Part shown: piece by piece, positions 33,776 through 44,091 of the stretch
How positions within the stretch are numbered: position 1 is the stretch's first letter
How the letters are laid out: each line of letters opens with the position of its first letter
Assembly (NCBI GenBank): GCA_001949185.1
Contig: BDGG01000016.1
Location: 434,001-498,000, forward strand
From: Ramazzottius varieornatus
Taxonomy: Eukaryota; Tardigrada; Eutardigrada; Parachela; Ramazzottiidae
Length of the DNA: 64,000 nt
Reading direction: 5' to 3'
Notes under the pieces: model-generated
What the model saw: the letters and a program-made list of their open reading frames with translations, nothing else
Told to the model about the DNA's origin: nothing
The model's database searches: none
Made by a program: the position numbers and the translations under genes

Positions 33776-34382
33776 TATAACGATAAATCGAAACACAGCG
33801 TCCACCCCACCTTTCTAGTCTTTTGTAGTTCCAGCTGTCTAAGAAGCTAAAATTTCTTCCACGACGTGTTACGGAAGACGTTGGAGCAGTTCGCCGAAGG
33901 TGTAATCACTTGAAAGAAGTCCCGTCTCGTCATCCATCCCCACCGTCTTCCGCTTCTTCGCTTGCAGTTGCTTCCGACTTGACTTTCCTCTTCTCTTCGG
34001 CATTCTCCCGTCACTCGCGCACGTTCCTGCAAACAAAAGACAGGACAAACTAAGAAGATCGCGACCTAATCTTGAGGGAAGTGGAAAATATAACTGTAGA
34101 AGAAAATTCCTGAGAAATTTTGAATTTGATACCAGTCCCAATCAATAATCGATCGAAAGACTAACGCTCTGGCACCATGACGTATTCCCGGTTCCAACTT
34201 CCAACCAGGAAGTTCCAAGTCTGCCATTAGCACAATGCGAGTCCCTTCGCACTTCGCAGCATAGGATAACTTGCGAGTTGCGACCGTCAACACTTCTTAT
34301 CTACCGTATGCGGGAAAGTAGATTACATTTTGAGTTTCAAACCTGTGGGTAAATGAGATGAGAACTTGGATTCGCAGAAGAA

Positions 34383-36833
34383 CTAGCGTCCTGACGCTAC
34401 AAAGCTAAAGTGAATTTCATCCGGGAACGGAAAAGGAGGGGGCTGGAACCCTGGAATGGGCTTGAGCTTGTCCATTGCTACGAGAAGTCTACCGAGAAAA
34501 GCCAGATCTAGATTGCTGAGCATACGGGCATCGCTTGTCGCCAGTGTGGTCAAGTCGAGTGTTTCAAGGTGTACTTTCCATCCGGAGTGGCGGAAGTAGT
34601 TGTCCATAAAATAAATGCTCCTGAAACCGAAATATGAGTGAAGAGATACCAAGAAAAGGAGCTATAATGCAGCGATTCCAATTCTCGGAACTGGCGCGTT
34701 TTTGCTCTTTACGAAAATTTTCCATTACCATATCTGGAAAAAACCATCACGGAAAAAGTCATCTCGGGAGAGGAGCAATCTCCGGACCCATCACGTATTT
34801 CTGATTACTGGCTGGAACGAGGAAGTAGAATATACCTCATAACTGTCGTAATTTCTTGTCGAAGGTTCTACATGTATAATCCTCTCATTCGAGTATATAT
34901 ACTTGATTATCATAAATTCACAACGAATACAATAATGAAGAGGTAGGTACAATTAATGGAGATGCTAGAACGGATGCGGATGCGATGGTCATTAGCACGT
35001 CCTTTATAACCACACCAATCACTTCCGCCACGTTATTCTTGACAATAGCAGCATTGCGAATTAACTTATGTTTGGACAAAGATAGAAACCGCGTGTCCGT
35101 TCCGCTCTTGCATGGACTGCACACCAACAGAAAATTATTTTGTTCAGTTTGCAGAACGGATGTAAATAACACAGGACCGCCGTAGTAGTCTACGGGAATA
35201 TAACAGGGATTACGACAATTAATAAATTTCGGAGTTTTTGTGATCCTTCCTGGTTGCTCCCGCACTGTATTTCCGGGTCTTCCGTTCAAACCACCATATA
35301 TTTCAATCAACCGAATGTTGTGTCGCGTTATCGCTCATGTAGGACGCGGTGCATTTCGCGCTTTTCTCAATTTACGTAAAGTCATATAGAAGTCATGACG
35401 AGAAGCTATCACGGACTTCCGTCAAGAGCTCCGAAATGAGTGATTCCACTTCTCCTGTCATAACCGACTCGGAATGATCGAAAGTAGAATCACTCATTAC
35501 GGAGCTCCTGACGGAGGTCCGTAATGGTTCTCCGCGATGAAGTGGAATCGCTGCATAAGCTACTAATCCTGAAAAAATGCGCCACTTGGGAAAGTAATCT
35601 TGCCGAGTGTGTTTGCCGAGCTCTCGAATACTTTTAGAGTCCTTTACATACCGGGGTAGCTGCCAGGCTGTGTCCGCGTCCCTCACCGCTTGGAGTACCG
35701 CTCCATCCAAACGACCCAGCGACCCCAACAACCACTGCAGCTGCTCTTCAGGGTAAGGCCAGATGAGCTTATGACTGTCAAGGTACTTGAGGACAAACGA
35801 CTGACTGTCATCCTCACCCGACGAAGTTCGACGGATCTCAAGGAACGGTACTCGGATTTCCATCGTCCACTTGTTCATGTAATAAGCCACGGAGGAAAAG
35901 GATTTTCTGGATAACGGTCTAACGTCTCTGCTGATGTTCTGCCAGAATGAGCAATCACCTTGCTGATTCAGTGTCCAGTGATCAGCTTGGAATCTGACCG
36001 AACAGTTTCGGACGGCTATCGATTCAATGGTTGGCATGGTTGGAACAGCTAACTTGCCTAAGTGGCACCAGTTGTCCTGTGCATCGAAGCGGTTTCGCAC
36101 GTACGTTAGCTTCCTCAGAGTCTCATAACTAGCTGCCGGGGCCCTGTGCCATGCACCGCGGTTGAAGGACGGTGCCGTTCCAATGAAGACAAAATGCTTG
36201 ATACTTTTTGGACTGAAGGAACCCAGCAAAGGAGAGTCGGGGTACTGAAACCCGTCCACTTCACGCGAAGCACTTGTCTGATTGAGATCCAATCGTATGT
36301 ACTGAACATCACGCTCAGTGGGCTTTTCCAAGAAAGCGATTCCTCTGCTTCGAACTATGTTCCGGGCTAACGTGGTCGCCCAGTCGGGGAAATGCCTAAG
36401 CAAACAATGAAGAACACGAACTGACCATAACAGTCAAGGCTATCTCATAACGTCACGATTAGCACGGCAAGCCATCGCCTCCGACAATGCGGCACAACAT
36501 AACATACGTGACGTCCGACGCGAAGAAAGACTGTTAGCAGCGCGTTGTGTGTTCCGCGTTCAAGCTTCAAAGTAGTTAACTCACGAGTGAGTCATGAAAC
36601 ATAACGTACTTGCTCAGTCTTTTCACCTGACGGACGTCCAAGTGGTCGAAGATCTCCTCCACAACTGTAGGTGGAACGCGCAGAAACAGTTCTTGAACCG
36701 TAAAGGGACTTTGGAGATCTTCGTCTCGAAGCGTAGTATCTGGTTTCTTCCTCTTGAAATTTGCAGCTGAGTGCGACGTTTTCTGCTTCTTCTCCGCTGT
36801 GCTACCCTGTACTGATCCAGTCTTCTTAGCCAT
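34383..36833 (-). CDS. F-box-like protein, intact member (copy A) of a local family
   Basis: Three exons join in phase: 36833-36610, 36395-35652, 34620-34383, total 1,206 nt, about 401 residues. The N-terminus is basic (MAKKTGSVQGST onward) and is followed by VPPTVVEEIFDHLDVRQVKR, which has the spacing and hydrophobic pattern of an F-box; F-box proteins usually recruit substrates to SCF ubiquitin ligases. The middle resembles no family I know. Shared with both paralogues are a WPYPEEQLQWLLGSL block near the end of exon 2 and a terminal exon with LSNLDLAFLGRLL and QPPPFPFPDE. Intron 2 contains half of a MITE-A and a separate foldback. Function is inferred only from the F-box-like segment. This is the only copy whose frame stays open throughout. 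Confidence 0.72.
35408..35525. repeat. Foldback element in copy A intron
   Basis: Arms of about 38 bp: ACGGACTTCCGTCAAGAGCT near 35411 and its near inverse ending at about 35523 (AGCTCCTGACGGAGGTCCGT), spacer about 40 bp. Confidence 0.7.
35571..35630. repeat. MITE-A half copy
   Basis: AATGCGCCACTTGGGAAAGT followed by ATCTTGCCGAGTGTGTTTGC: one complete arm of the family, without its partner. Confidence 0.7.
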
Positions 36834-37263
36834 CCTCTCTGGAAAGCATTCGAACAAGGTAAATGCTCTTTGCAGAGCAAGGTAGAGAATGGAAATCAGA
36901 AATGAAAACTTGATCGTATTTTCCGCTTTCCGGAGGCGGAAGTTGTCAGCGTTGGACTTAGTACACAGGTTAAGCTGCCAGCTCCGGTTGCGACTCCGGC
37001 TGCTGTTAAGGCTTAGCTCCGCCCCTTTTGTGACGTTTAACCGGAATTGCCTTCCGGAACCACGGTTATTTTCGAGGAATACGCGTAGTGGAAATACGGT
37101 TAATTTAGCATGGTGCAGCAACATGGCCGTCTGATTAATCAAACGCGCGGCCCTTCAAATTTAAATTTTATTTCCAGCCATTTTCTCTATTACTTAGCTT
37201 CTCCTTGAATTACTGCTCGCTTTTTCAAGATTCTTGTTTAAATGGTGGCCTGATAGGTCAAGG

Positions 37264-38194
37264 ATGGACGAGAATGGATTATGTGGGAGTGTGGCGTCTC
37301 CTGGATCATCAGTAAGCGGGGGAAAAGAAGTGGAGGCAAAGGCTACTCGATTCCACTGGGACGAAGAGAGTCAAGTTCGTCTCTTGAAACAATACAGAAC
37401 GACCATGGAGATATTCGAAGGAACTGAAACGGGAATGTATAATGAGATCTTCAAGTCCCTGCTGTCTGCCGGAATGAAGCTTAAGAATGCGCGTGCTGTT
37501 CAAGAGAAGACCAAAGCAATTGTTAGTGAATTTGTTAGTGAAGCGTCTAACCGTATGGAAGAATGGAAGTCTGGTGATCCTGGTTCCTTTACCGAGAAAG
37601 AGAGGTTACTTGTCGACATTATCGAATACATAAACGATCACGGAGTCAAGCGCTACTGTAAGCTGTCCAAGAAAAAGAGCTTGGAAGAAGAGAAGCAAGC
37701 CCGGAAAGACCAGAAGTTCAAAGACGCAGCAACTTTCAGCAAACGGAAGCGTCGAAGTGCGCAGGACTATGAACTGACGCCTGATCCATTGGATCGTAAG
37801 TAGTGTTCTTTTCGAGATCAAGGTGTACGCTTTCTCTTGAGAATTTGAAATCGTTTTCCCTAGTATCCTAACCATCATACTTTGTTTTGCAGTAGACAGA
37901 GACAACGACGCTCTCAATACGCCAAAACGAGAGCGAACAAGCTACAATCATATGTCGAAATCGTTCCTGGAAAGTTCTACGGAGGTGAAAAATAAAGAGC
38001 TGCAGATCAAAGAGGAACTCCTGGCAGTCGAACGTACCCGCGAAGCAAGACTGTCTGAAGAGAGCAAGATGAAGTATGAATTGGAAAAGAAACGGATTGA
38101 AGCTGACCAGATAAAGATGGTGAACGACCGGAAACGAGAGGAGCTTTTCGCTAACGTCATGCTAGAAGCTCTCCGAACTTTGAAGAAAGATTGA
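37264..38194 (+). CDS. Harbinger element 2 partner protein (SANT/Myb-like ORF1)
   Basis: Two exons, 37264-37795 and 37893-38194, with good GTAAGT and TTTGCAG borders and matching phase, about 277 residues. The N-terminal half contains FHWDEESQVRLLKQYRTTM, a Trp-containing tri-helical Myb/SANT-like start, typical of the DNA-binding partner of PIF/Harbinger transposases. A basic stretch SKRKRRS precedes the splice site and a charged coiled coil (KMKYELEKKRIEADQIK) ends the protein. It probably binds the transposon ends and brings the transposase into the nucleus, as known for the family. Confidence 0.8.
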
Positions 38195-38293
38195 TATACT
38201 GTTTTAAATGTTAAAAAAACGTTTCCAGAATTAATTTTGTTACATTTACTTTGAAATGAAGTATCGCAAAGTAGTCAAAAACCGTTATTGAAT

Positions 38294-39382
38294 TCAATCC
38301 AGTCTGTTTTTCAAGTACTGCTCTAAAGACGGAGGAGCTATCCCAAAAAAATCAGAAACTTTACCACCATGACCAAGACGAACTCTACAATTAGTTAGCA
38401 GCGTACCAACTGTGTACAGAGAGCCTACGGGCTGCAGAAGAACCTTCATGTTTTTCTCAAAATCTAGAAATGCAAATTGCTGAACCACTTCGCCGAAACC
38501 CCATTCCACGGCAATGCGGACGCCCGCCATAGCTACGTTGAAGTCTTTCTGCTCATCTGACAGAGCAAGCGCTCCATTGCGGAATGGACCTTCGAGGTAT
38601 TCGGAAATAGGGTATGCAGGATCCCCATAGATACGATAGATCGTCCCGATTTCGTTCATTTTCGTCGTCAAAAGCTTTATCAAGCCGCTTTCAGCCAGCA
38701 TACCAGAATCATGACGTCGTCCAGGCCAAGGTCCATCGAGGTTCACTACCAGACCGTTAGCTGCCATCACTGACTGAAACTTAAGGCCATGCAGTCGATA
38801 ATGGCCACTGTAGATGGTTCTTTGATCCTCCTTCGGACGACAGCATGGACGAAACGTCCCGTCTATGAAGCACCATATATCGCGAAGTGGTGCGCCTTTC
38901 CGCCTGACTGCTCTGCAAAACAAAGCGATATCTTTTGCTGTAAGCCAACACAAATCTAGAGACATAAGTAGATGTCCAAAGGTAGCATCCACGTGTCCAA
39001 CAATCCAACTGAACGCCATCGATAATTCGGGCTTGCTCCGACAGTAAATCAGGCTCAGAGTCGTGTATCGACTTGGATAGCTTAGTCGGCCCGAAAGAAT
39101 GCACAAGATTTCCGTCCCGTCGAAACCTGATCTGTTTTCCAGAATGACAGACTCAGGGATGTCGAGGGCTTCCCGTAAGCGAGGAATATTTTCTCGCGTG
39201 AAGCGGAACCAGTCCCAAATATCTGAGTCTGAAATCACATCCAAGTCGAAAGGAATCTTCAACGGTCTTTCCACCTTTGGCAGTGACAACATAAGGACAG
39301 TCTCCTCATAAGACAACAGACCCGACATCAGTAACAAGCAAGACGTTTTCTTATCCATTCCGTATGGAGTAAGCTCAGACAA
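38294..39382 (-). CDS. PIF/Harbinger transposase, DDE_Tnp_4 type, intact
   Basis: One uninterrupted frame of 362 codons. The N-terminal part is helical; the nuclease domain shows WCFIDGTFRPCCRP (first Asp), YSGHYRLHGLKFQSVM, GPWPGRRHDSGML (second Asp) and RIAVEWGFGEV (catalytic Glu), the order expected of a DDE superfamily transposase. It cuts the element ends and inserts at TWA sites, agreeing with the TTA flanks. The ends of the two transposon genes lie about 100 bp apart, tail to tail. Confidence 0.93.
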   Translation of the reverse strand: MSELTPYGMDKKTSCLLLMSGLLSYEETVLMLSLPKVERPLKIPFDLDVISDSDIWDWFRFTRENIPRLREALDIPESVILENRSGFDGTEILCILSGRLSYPSRYTTLSLIYCRSKPELSMAFSWIVGHVDATFGHLLMSLDLCWLTAKDIALFCRAVRRKGAPLRDIWCFIDGTFRPCCRPKEDQRTIYSGHYRLHGLKFQSVMAANGLVVNLDGPWPGRRHDSGMLAESGLIKLLTTKMNEIGTIYRIYGDPAYPISEYLEGPFRNGALALSDEQKDFNVAMAGVRIAVEWGFGEVVQQFAFLDFEKNMKVLLQPVGSLYTVGTLLTNCRVRLGHGGKVSDFFGIAPPSLEQYLKNRLD

Positions 39383-39570
39383 AATCTACAGAAACATATT
39401 TCTTCCAGCAAGAAACGAAAGAAATTCGCGCAATTTGAACCGTAGCGGAAAGTTTGAGTGTGCAACAGCTTAACCCGCAAGAAAAAGTTCGCTTACGACT
39501 CCGACTCCCGCTGTATTAGCAGTCGGAATGTGAACCGGAGTGGTGCAGCTTAAACTGTGTATTATCACAA

Positions 39571-40335
39571 TCAGACCGCTGTAGCGGGCTGCTGGCTGTA
39601 GAGATGATTATGTAAAATACTGCACGAACCTTTGAGTACCGATATCACAACACGATTCATCAGATCTTTGGCCAGAGAAAAACGACTACAAAAATCTACA
39701 AAAAATCTGGAGATAGTTCTTTGAGCTCTCACGTAGAGGCCGATCACTTCCACTTCGTACTCCTCCATCCGGTACTTTCCTTTCAGATCTCGAACACAAG
39801 GCTCGTAGATCCTTTTCTTTTCATTGTCGACTTCTGTGGCTTGTTGCTCTCCGCCCTCGTACCGTACTGTCAGATCCACGATCCAGGCTTGGCTCTTCCC
39901 TCGGTCGATGATGATGATGTCGACGCGTCGCGAACTGCCGTTCTCTGCGATACAGGGCACTTCCACTTCCAAGCCATCTTTTCCGCGCAACACTTCCGCG
40001 ATCATTGGCCGTATCTTGTTGTGTCTGGCATTCCGCAGCAAGTTACCTTTGTGGCAAGACCCAAGGACGTGGGACAGGGCTTCACGCTCAGCTTCACAGC
40101 CAGGGGCTCTGCATGCTGGACCGTCCTTGCTTCTACCGTGGAGGCTTCTCACTGGGGCTCCATTCACCGTCATCTTCAGGCAGGAGATCCATTCGGCGTT
40201 AGTGAGCCCACACCGATTGTAGACCCACTTGCTTGACTGCGTGTGGACTCTGTACTGGTGAACGCCTGCTGCGCTACTGTTGTACGTACGCGATTGGACC
40301 ACATATAAACTATAGCACATACGCCACGTGACCAT
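39571..40335 (-). mobile_element. Non-LTR retrotransposon 3' part with restriction-like endonuclease
   Basis: A 254-codon open frame matching the C-terminal end of R2/R4/NeSL-like elements: a LTNAEWISCLKMTVNGAPVR segment, a CCHC zinc knuckle (CRAPGCEAE...LSHVLGSCHKG), RHNKIRPMIAEVL, and an endonuclease core with RRVDIIIID and AWIVDLTVRYE. No reverse transcriptase domain was found upstream, so the copy is 5'-truncated. Its stop codon lies seven bases beyond the TTA flank of Harbinger element 2, so that transposon appears to have landed in the retrotransposon's 3' end. Confidence 0.82.
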
Positions 40336-40421
40336 CGCCAGCGACTGCTAGCAGCCAACCTGATACACTCGCGGTCGGCTAACACTGGTTTCTTTCCCAG
40401 CGGTCGACCCATCAAAACCAA

Positions 40422-42136
40422 TGGTCAATCGAGCAGCACCAACGGTCAGCCACCAGTGGTCAGTCTAACAAGACCAACGGTCAACTTTTGGCAGTCAGTC
40501 TAGTGACAGTAGCAAGACCTCTGGGTGGCGGGTCTACGTATACCCCGTTGCTCGTGCAGTGCCTTCAAGTCGGGACTGGCAGAGAGTGTGTCGACTGCGT
40601 CCAATTCCGGGTTGCTGTGCCATGTTAGAATTTCTCACAAGGATATTTAATGAGAAGTTTAGTGGGGAACGAACTCATGTCGAGAGAATATCTTCAAACC
40701 GTTGAGCAGACTATTGAGGAGGGTCCTCGCGTTGGTTTGCGTTGTCTGTTGCTGGAAGGAAAGGCTTATGCGGAAAGGCAGTACGACGAAGTGATGTTGA
40801 GTGTACGATGTAAAAAGTTTGGTGAGAGTCAATGAGACGGTGTTGGCTTGGTAAAGGTGGAGAAGTATTCAGTGGTAGATGGGAGAAAGCGAAGAAGAGA
40901 AGGTCGGTCGTGTCGGTCGTGTCGGTCGCTCTGGTGGAAATTGTTCTGAGGAAGTTGACTGTACGCTCGGTCGACTTTAGACTGGATTGCTCAGTATGGT
41001 ATTGACGACTTGGCTGGGAAGAAAGCCTGATAAGAGTTCAAAGTCTGAAAAGAAGAAGATAATGATTAAAGTGCGCCACCATCAGTGAGCCAGACTTGTG
41101 ACTGAGCTTCGCAAGAGAGTGAATGGAATGTGCTCGTAAGGATGAAGCCACGGCGACGCAGCTTTCAATTTACTCATTTTCGTTTGTCCATGCCATGGAC
41201 GACGGCAGCAGCGATTCGGGAATAAACGCGCTGACGGCGTTTATTCCCGAATCGCTGCTGCTGATATCACACTTTCGATGTACCTGTGAGAAGTATCCTG
41301 TTGTTCGGACAGGAATTACGACCATCAAAAATTCGTGCGATTCGCTGAATTCGCTCCGCAAAACTCGCATAACTAGAAAGAAATGACTTGCCTGATTGAG
41401 TCCAGAAATCGAAAAAGAGTCTTGATGTGCACGAGGGGGCGAACCCCGTGTCCATGGCCACTGACGTACCGTTATTTGTCATTGATTCGTTAGTTGATTG
41501 TTACGATATGGCGTTGCCACTGATCTTGCTGGCGGGACCGCTGGTAGAAGTATGTGAGACACGAAGCCCGGAAGAAACCAAAATGTACAGAAACGAAACA
41601 GCAGGTCGGCAAACTGGGCAGGTACCCAATTTGCCGATCAATCAAAAATCGAGCTGTGGTTGATTGGAACTGACATCTTTTGTCATGACATGTCATGTCA
41701 TATCATACAGTATGACTGGCCACGCCTGTTGTGGCATGACATGACAAGCAACATGACATAACACGCGACATGATCAAATACACGGGGAAATCAGAGAAAA
41801 TCCGAAAAAATCGGGAGAAGGTTTACATGAACTTCCGATTCTTCCCGTACTCCCTCGCAACCTGCCAGTCCCATTGAATTCGATAAAACTGCCGCGCCGT
41901 CGAGGTCAAGTGCTACTATCAACAGGGTTATCAATTCCGTATAAATCAATACGCTGACATCTTCAGATGATTAGCACAGAATTGATTGATCACATGCGTA
42001 ATCACGACATCAGAAACTTGGAAAAATTCGTCAAAAAAATAGAACAAGCAGGGAAGATCGGGATATCATCCTGACTAAAGCATAAAAGGATCGTGCCGTC
42101 TGGAGCTCGAGCTTCCTCTGATGAGTTTGCGATTCG
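40422..42136. other. Repeat-rich stretch without a recognised gene
   Basis: Holds short CCAACGGTCA-like repeats at about 40420-40490, a (GTCGGTCGT) triplet near 40905-40930, a perfect hairpin at 41205-41261, and a cluster of CATGACA motifs in both directions at about 41680-41775. Small open frames (40650-40835, 41427-41663) resemble no family. Confidence 0.45.
41205..41261. repeat. Perfect inverted repeat, 25-bp arms, 7-base loop
   Basis: Left arm 41205-41229 (GCAGCAGCGATTCGGG onward) and right arm 41237-41261 are exact inverses around GCTGACG. No mismatch was found. The outside flanks do not continue the pairing. Confidence 0.9.
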
Positions 42137-42412
42137 GGCTGCGTTTCGTAAGTCAACCCTAGTTGATAACCCGACACGTGAATGATGACGTCACGGTTAA
42201 GAACGAACATCAGGAAGATGTTTGAACAAGACGAGCTTGGACAATCAAATTGCACTGTGGGTTGTGCGTGCTTGATTCAATCTAGTTAACCGTTAACCAG
42301 CCTTTTTATGCTAGTTAACCGTTAACCCAGGTTCCACCCCGTTCGTAACGTCTTCAGTCACGTGTGAAAAAGCTGGCAGTCAACTAGGGTTTTTGACTTA
42401 CGAAACGCAGCC
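42137..42412. repeat. Foldback element, about 276 bp
   Basis: Left end GGCTGCGTTTCGTAAGTCAA and right end TTGACTTACGAAACGCAGCC are exact inverses; similarity continues inward through the CCCTAGTTGA and CACGTGA blocks. Two copies of CTAGTTAACCGTTAAC lie inside. No coding capacity. Confidence 0.78.
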
Positions 42413-42547
42413 ACAGAGTTCCCTTGGGTATCAGTTCTTGAGTTGCTGTCTTCTCCGAGTCGTCAAGTCCAAGCTGTTTTCACTTCTGACGACGACAGTC
42501 TGTTGTTGGAGTCTAAGTTATCATCGGCGAGGGCAGCGGAGGGAACG

Positions 42548-43055
42548 ATGTTGCGAACGTTTGCCAGTGGTATCATCGCGAGGGCTGGGTTGATCTCGAG
42601 TAGCTTACTGCTGGAAGCTCCAGTACGTCGGATATGCCTCGCACCCCGGAGCCTTATACCCTCTTTGCCCCAATGCTCGACGGTGTCGGGTAGTATATTA
42701 TCCCGATGCAAAAACCAGAGGTAAGAAGAGATGGGCGACAAGAGCGCGAAGAGGAGAATTGGCTCATTAAGACCCTCTTTGCAGGTTGAATTTCGGGCAC
42801 GATAGACGGACATTCTACGGCATCCCTGCCGCAGTCAATCCAGCACCTGCGTCTGCTCTCCTTCAGCCTTCCTCGCGAGTCGAAGTTCCCATGCGGATGA
42901 AGTCGAAGAAAGGCAGGATTTACATACCCGCACTGCGGCCGGATCCATTGAAACAACTGCGTTATGGTGGTTACTCCGCTCGGATGTCTACGTCAGCTGG
43001 ACGGGCAATCCTCCAAAGACGTATCCTCGCAGGACGGAAGTACCTTCATCATTAG
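42548..43055 (+). CDS. MRPL34: Mitochondrial ribosomal protein L34 (bL34m)
   Basis: Structural protein of the mitochondrial large ribosomal subunit. Two exons, 42548-42720 and 42785-43055, give about 147 residues. The N-terminus MLRTFASGIIARAG has the Arg-rich, non-acidic character of a mitochondrial targeting peptide. The C-terminus carries the L34 signature: LKQLRYGGYSARMSTSAGRA then LQRRILAGRKYL, closely following the bacterial pattern of RRHGF..RM.T..GR..L..RR.KGR. The start at 42548 is the first Met of the targeting region. Confidence 0.88.
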
Positions 43056-43159
43056 CTTCTCCACTTTCCACTACGCTGCTAGAATATTTGCTCTGAGTTT
43101 GAAGTACAGTATGTGTTCAGCTTGCGCGTGAAGATTTATCTAGTGAACGAGCTGTCAAA

Positions 43160-43558
43160 TAGAGCCCTACAGCAGTGGCTGAAACCAGTGCTGCTTCTGC
43201 ATTGCATCCGGTTTCCAGAAACTGCAACTGCACTGCATCTGCAATTTTCTGCTGTTTTCCAAATTGCAACTGTACTGTACTGGATTTAAAAATCCAGAGT
43301 TTCTGCCTGCCAACGGAAATACATGTCGAACACATCGAAAACGTCGTTGTTTTACGGAGATTTAACCGAAAAAACGTTGAAATCCGGCCAGAAAATGCAG
43401 AAAATGCTAATTTTACTACTGTTTTGGGACAACAAAAGTATACTGCGACGAACGGTGCTCGTTTTTTGAGAACTGCAACTGCACTGCAACTGCATTTTCT
43501 CACCATTTCGGCGACTGCAACTGCACTGTATTGCAGTAAAATGCAGTGCAGGGCTCTA
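43160..43558. mobile_element. Non-autonomous hAT-like element with 8-bp target duplication
   Basis: 399 bp flanked by CTGTCAAA at 43152-43159 and 43559-43566. Ends TAGAGCCCTACAGCAG and its near inverse (CTGCACTGC...GGGCTCTA side) follow the hAT-type TAGAGCCCTGCA pattern. The interior is rich in CTGCAACTGCACTGCA-type repeats near both ends. It has no transposase; a 180-codon open frame across it is a by-product of the repeats. Confidence 0.88.
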
Positions 43559-43604
43559 CTGTCAAACCCAGATATGCCAAGTTTGCGCCAACCTGCATAT
43601 CTGC

Positions 43605-43808
43605 TGTATTCCCTCGAAAGTTCTGCGAATCACGTGACTGTCGTGGTAAATATCATCCGGCGGGGAACACAATGTATCTATACCTTCAATCAACGACTGC
43701 TCCTCAGTCAAGTGTAATGATGGGCGACAATCAAACAATCAGGGATACCAGTGCGGGTGTAATTTACTGGCATGATGACGTGATTCGCAGAACTATCGAG
43801 GGAATACA
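43605..43808. mobile_element. MITE-B, copy 2
   Basis: 204 bp, nearly identical in its inner 150 bp to the copy at 33510-33719, with ends TGTATTCCCTCGAAAGTTCT and GAACTATCGAGGGAATACA. GTAC follows the right end, but no matching left flank was seen. Confidence 0.85.
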
Positions 43809-44091
43809 GTACGGTATTTGTTTCTGTGAAAGTACGAGTGGATGCATGCACGTGTATGATGTTTATCTACTACAGACATTCACCATTGGAGTGTACGACG
43901 TAATCAAAAACTAAATCAAGAGGAAAACCAACGCCGCTAAAACATGATCGAGACAAACAATGTGGGAAGAAATCAACATCGGCCCGAATTTCAGACAAGA
44001 AAACTCGTACGACTTAATAAGATGAAAAAACTTCACTAAAAAGCAATATTGGAAAAACCAGTATACTCTGATTAAGTTCCAAAAATCAAAT
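43809..44091. other. Intergenic, downstream of PDS5 stop
   Basis: Probably the 3' UTR of PDS5, which is on the opposite strand. AT-rich, nothing else seen. Confidence 0.4.

Larger units (their letters stand above)
32363..34003 (-). pseudogene. F-box-like family copy B, probably broken
   Basis: Paralogue of the intact gene at 34383-36833. Exon 1 begins at 34003 (MPKRRGKSSRKQL) and aligns with the intact copy to LLQRLP, after which one-base gaps put VVEEI into another frame and bring stops. Exon 2 (33415-32621) is fully open and ends at a GTATAT donor, as in the intact gene; it includes NLIFLEAPGRESEWFDTYFN and VLWPYKDEQPQWLLDALRSL. The terminal exon motif LNSMDLAFFGRLL lies at 32554-32363, but reading in phase from the acceptor meets TAA after three codons. 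The first intron holds a MITE-A copy split by MITE-B. Either a pseudogene or a gene with altered exon use. Confidence 0.6.
36961..39561. mobile_element. PIF/Harbinger DNA transposon, element 2 (intact genes)
   Basis: 2,601 bp flanked by TTA at 36958-36960 and 39562-39564. Ends are inverted repeats: GTACACAGGTTAAGCTG on the left, CAGCTTAAACTGTGTA on the right, with similarity continuing about 40 bp inward (CTCCGGTT, CTCCG and CTGCT blocks). Contains a plus-strand partner gene in two exons and a convergent, uninterrupted minus-strand transposase. Open genes and matching ends suggest a fairly recent, possibly autonomous copy. Confidence 0.92.

Noticed and set aside
36576-36609. Later donor GTGAGT for exon 1 of the intact F-box-like gene
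   Set aside because: It gives the wrong phase for exon 2; GTACGT at 36609 restores it.
39721-40236. 171-codon plus-strand frame
   Set aside because: It is antisense to the retrotransposon endonuclease frame, which has clear zinc-knuckle and nuclease motifs.
43175-43717. 180-codon plus-strand frame rich in Cys, Asn and Thr
   Set aside because: It runs through the hAT-like MITE and into MITE-B; its composition comes from CTGCAACTGCA repeats.
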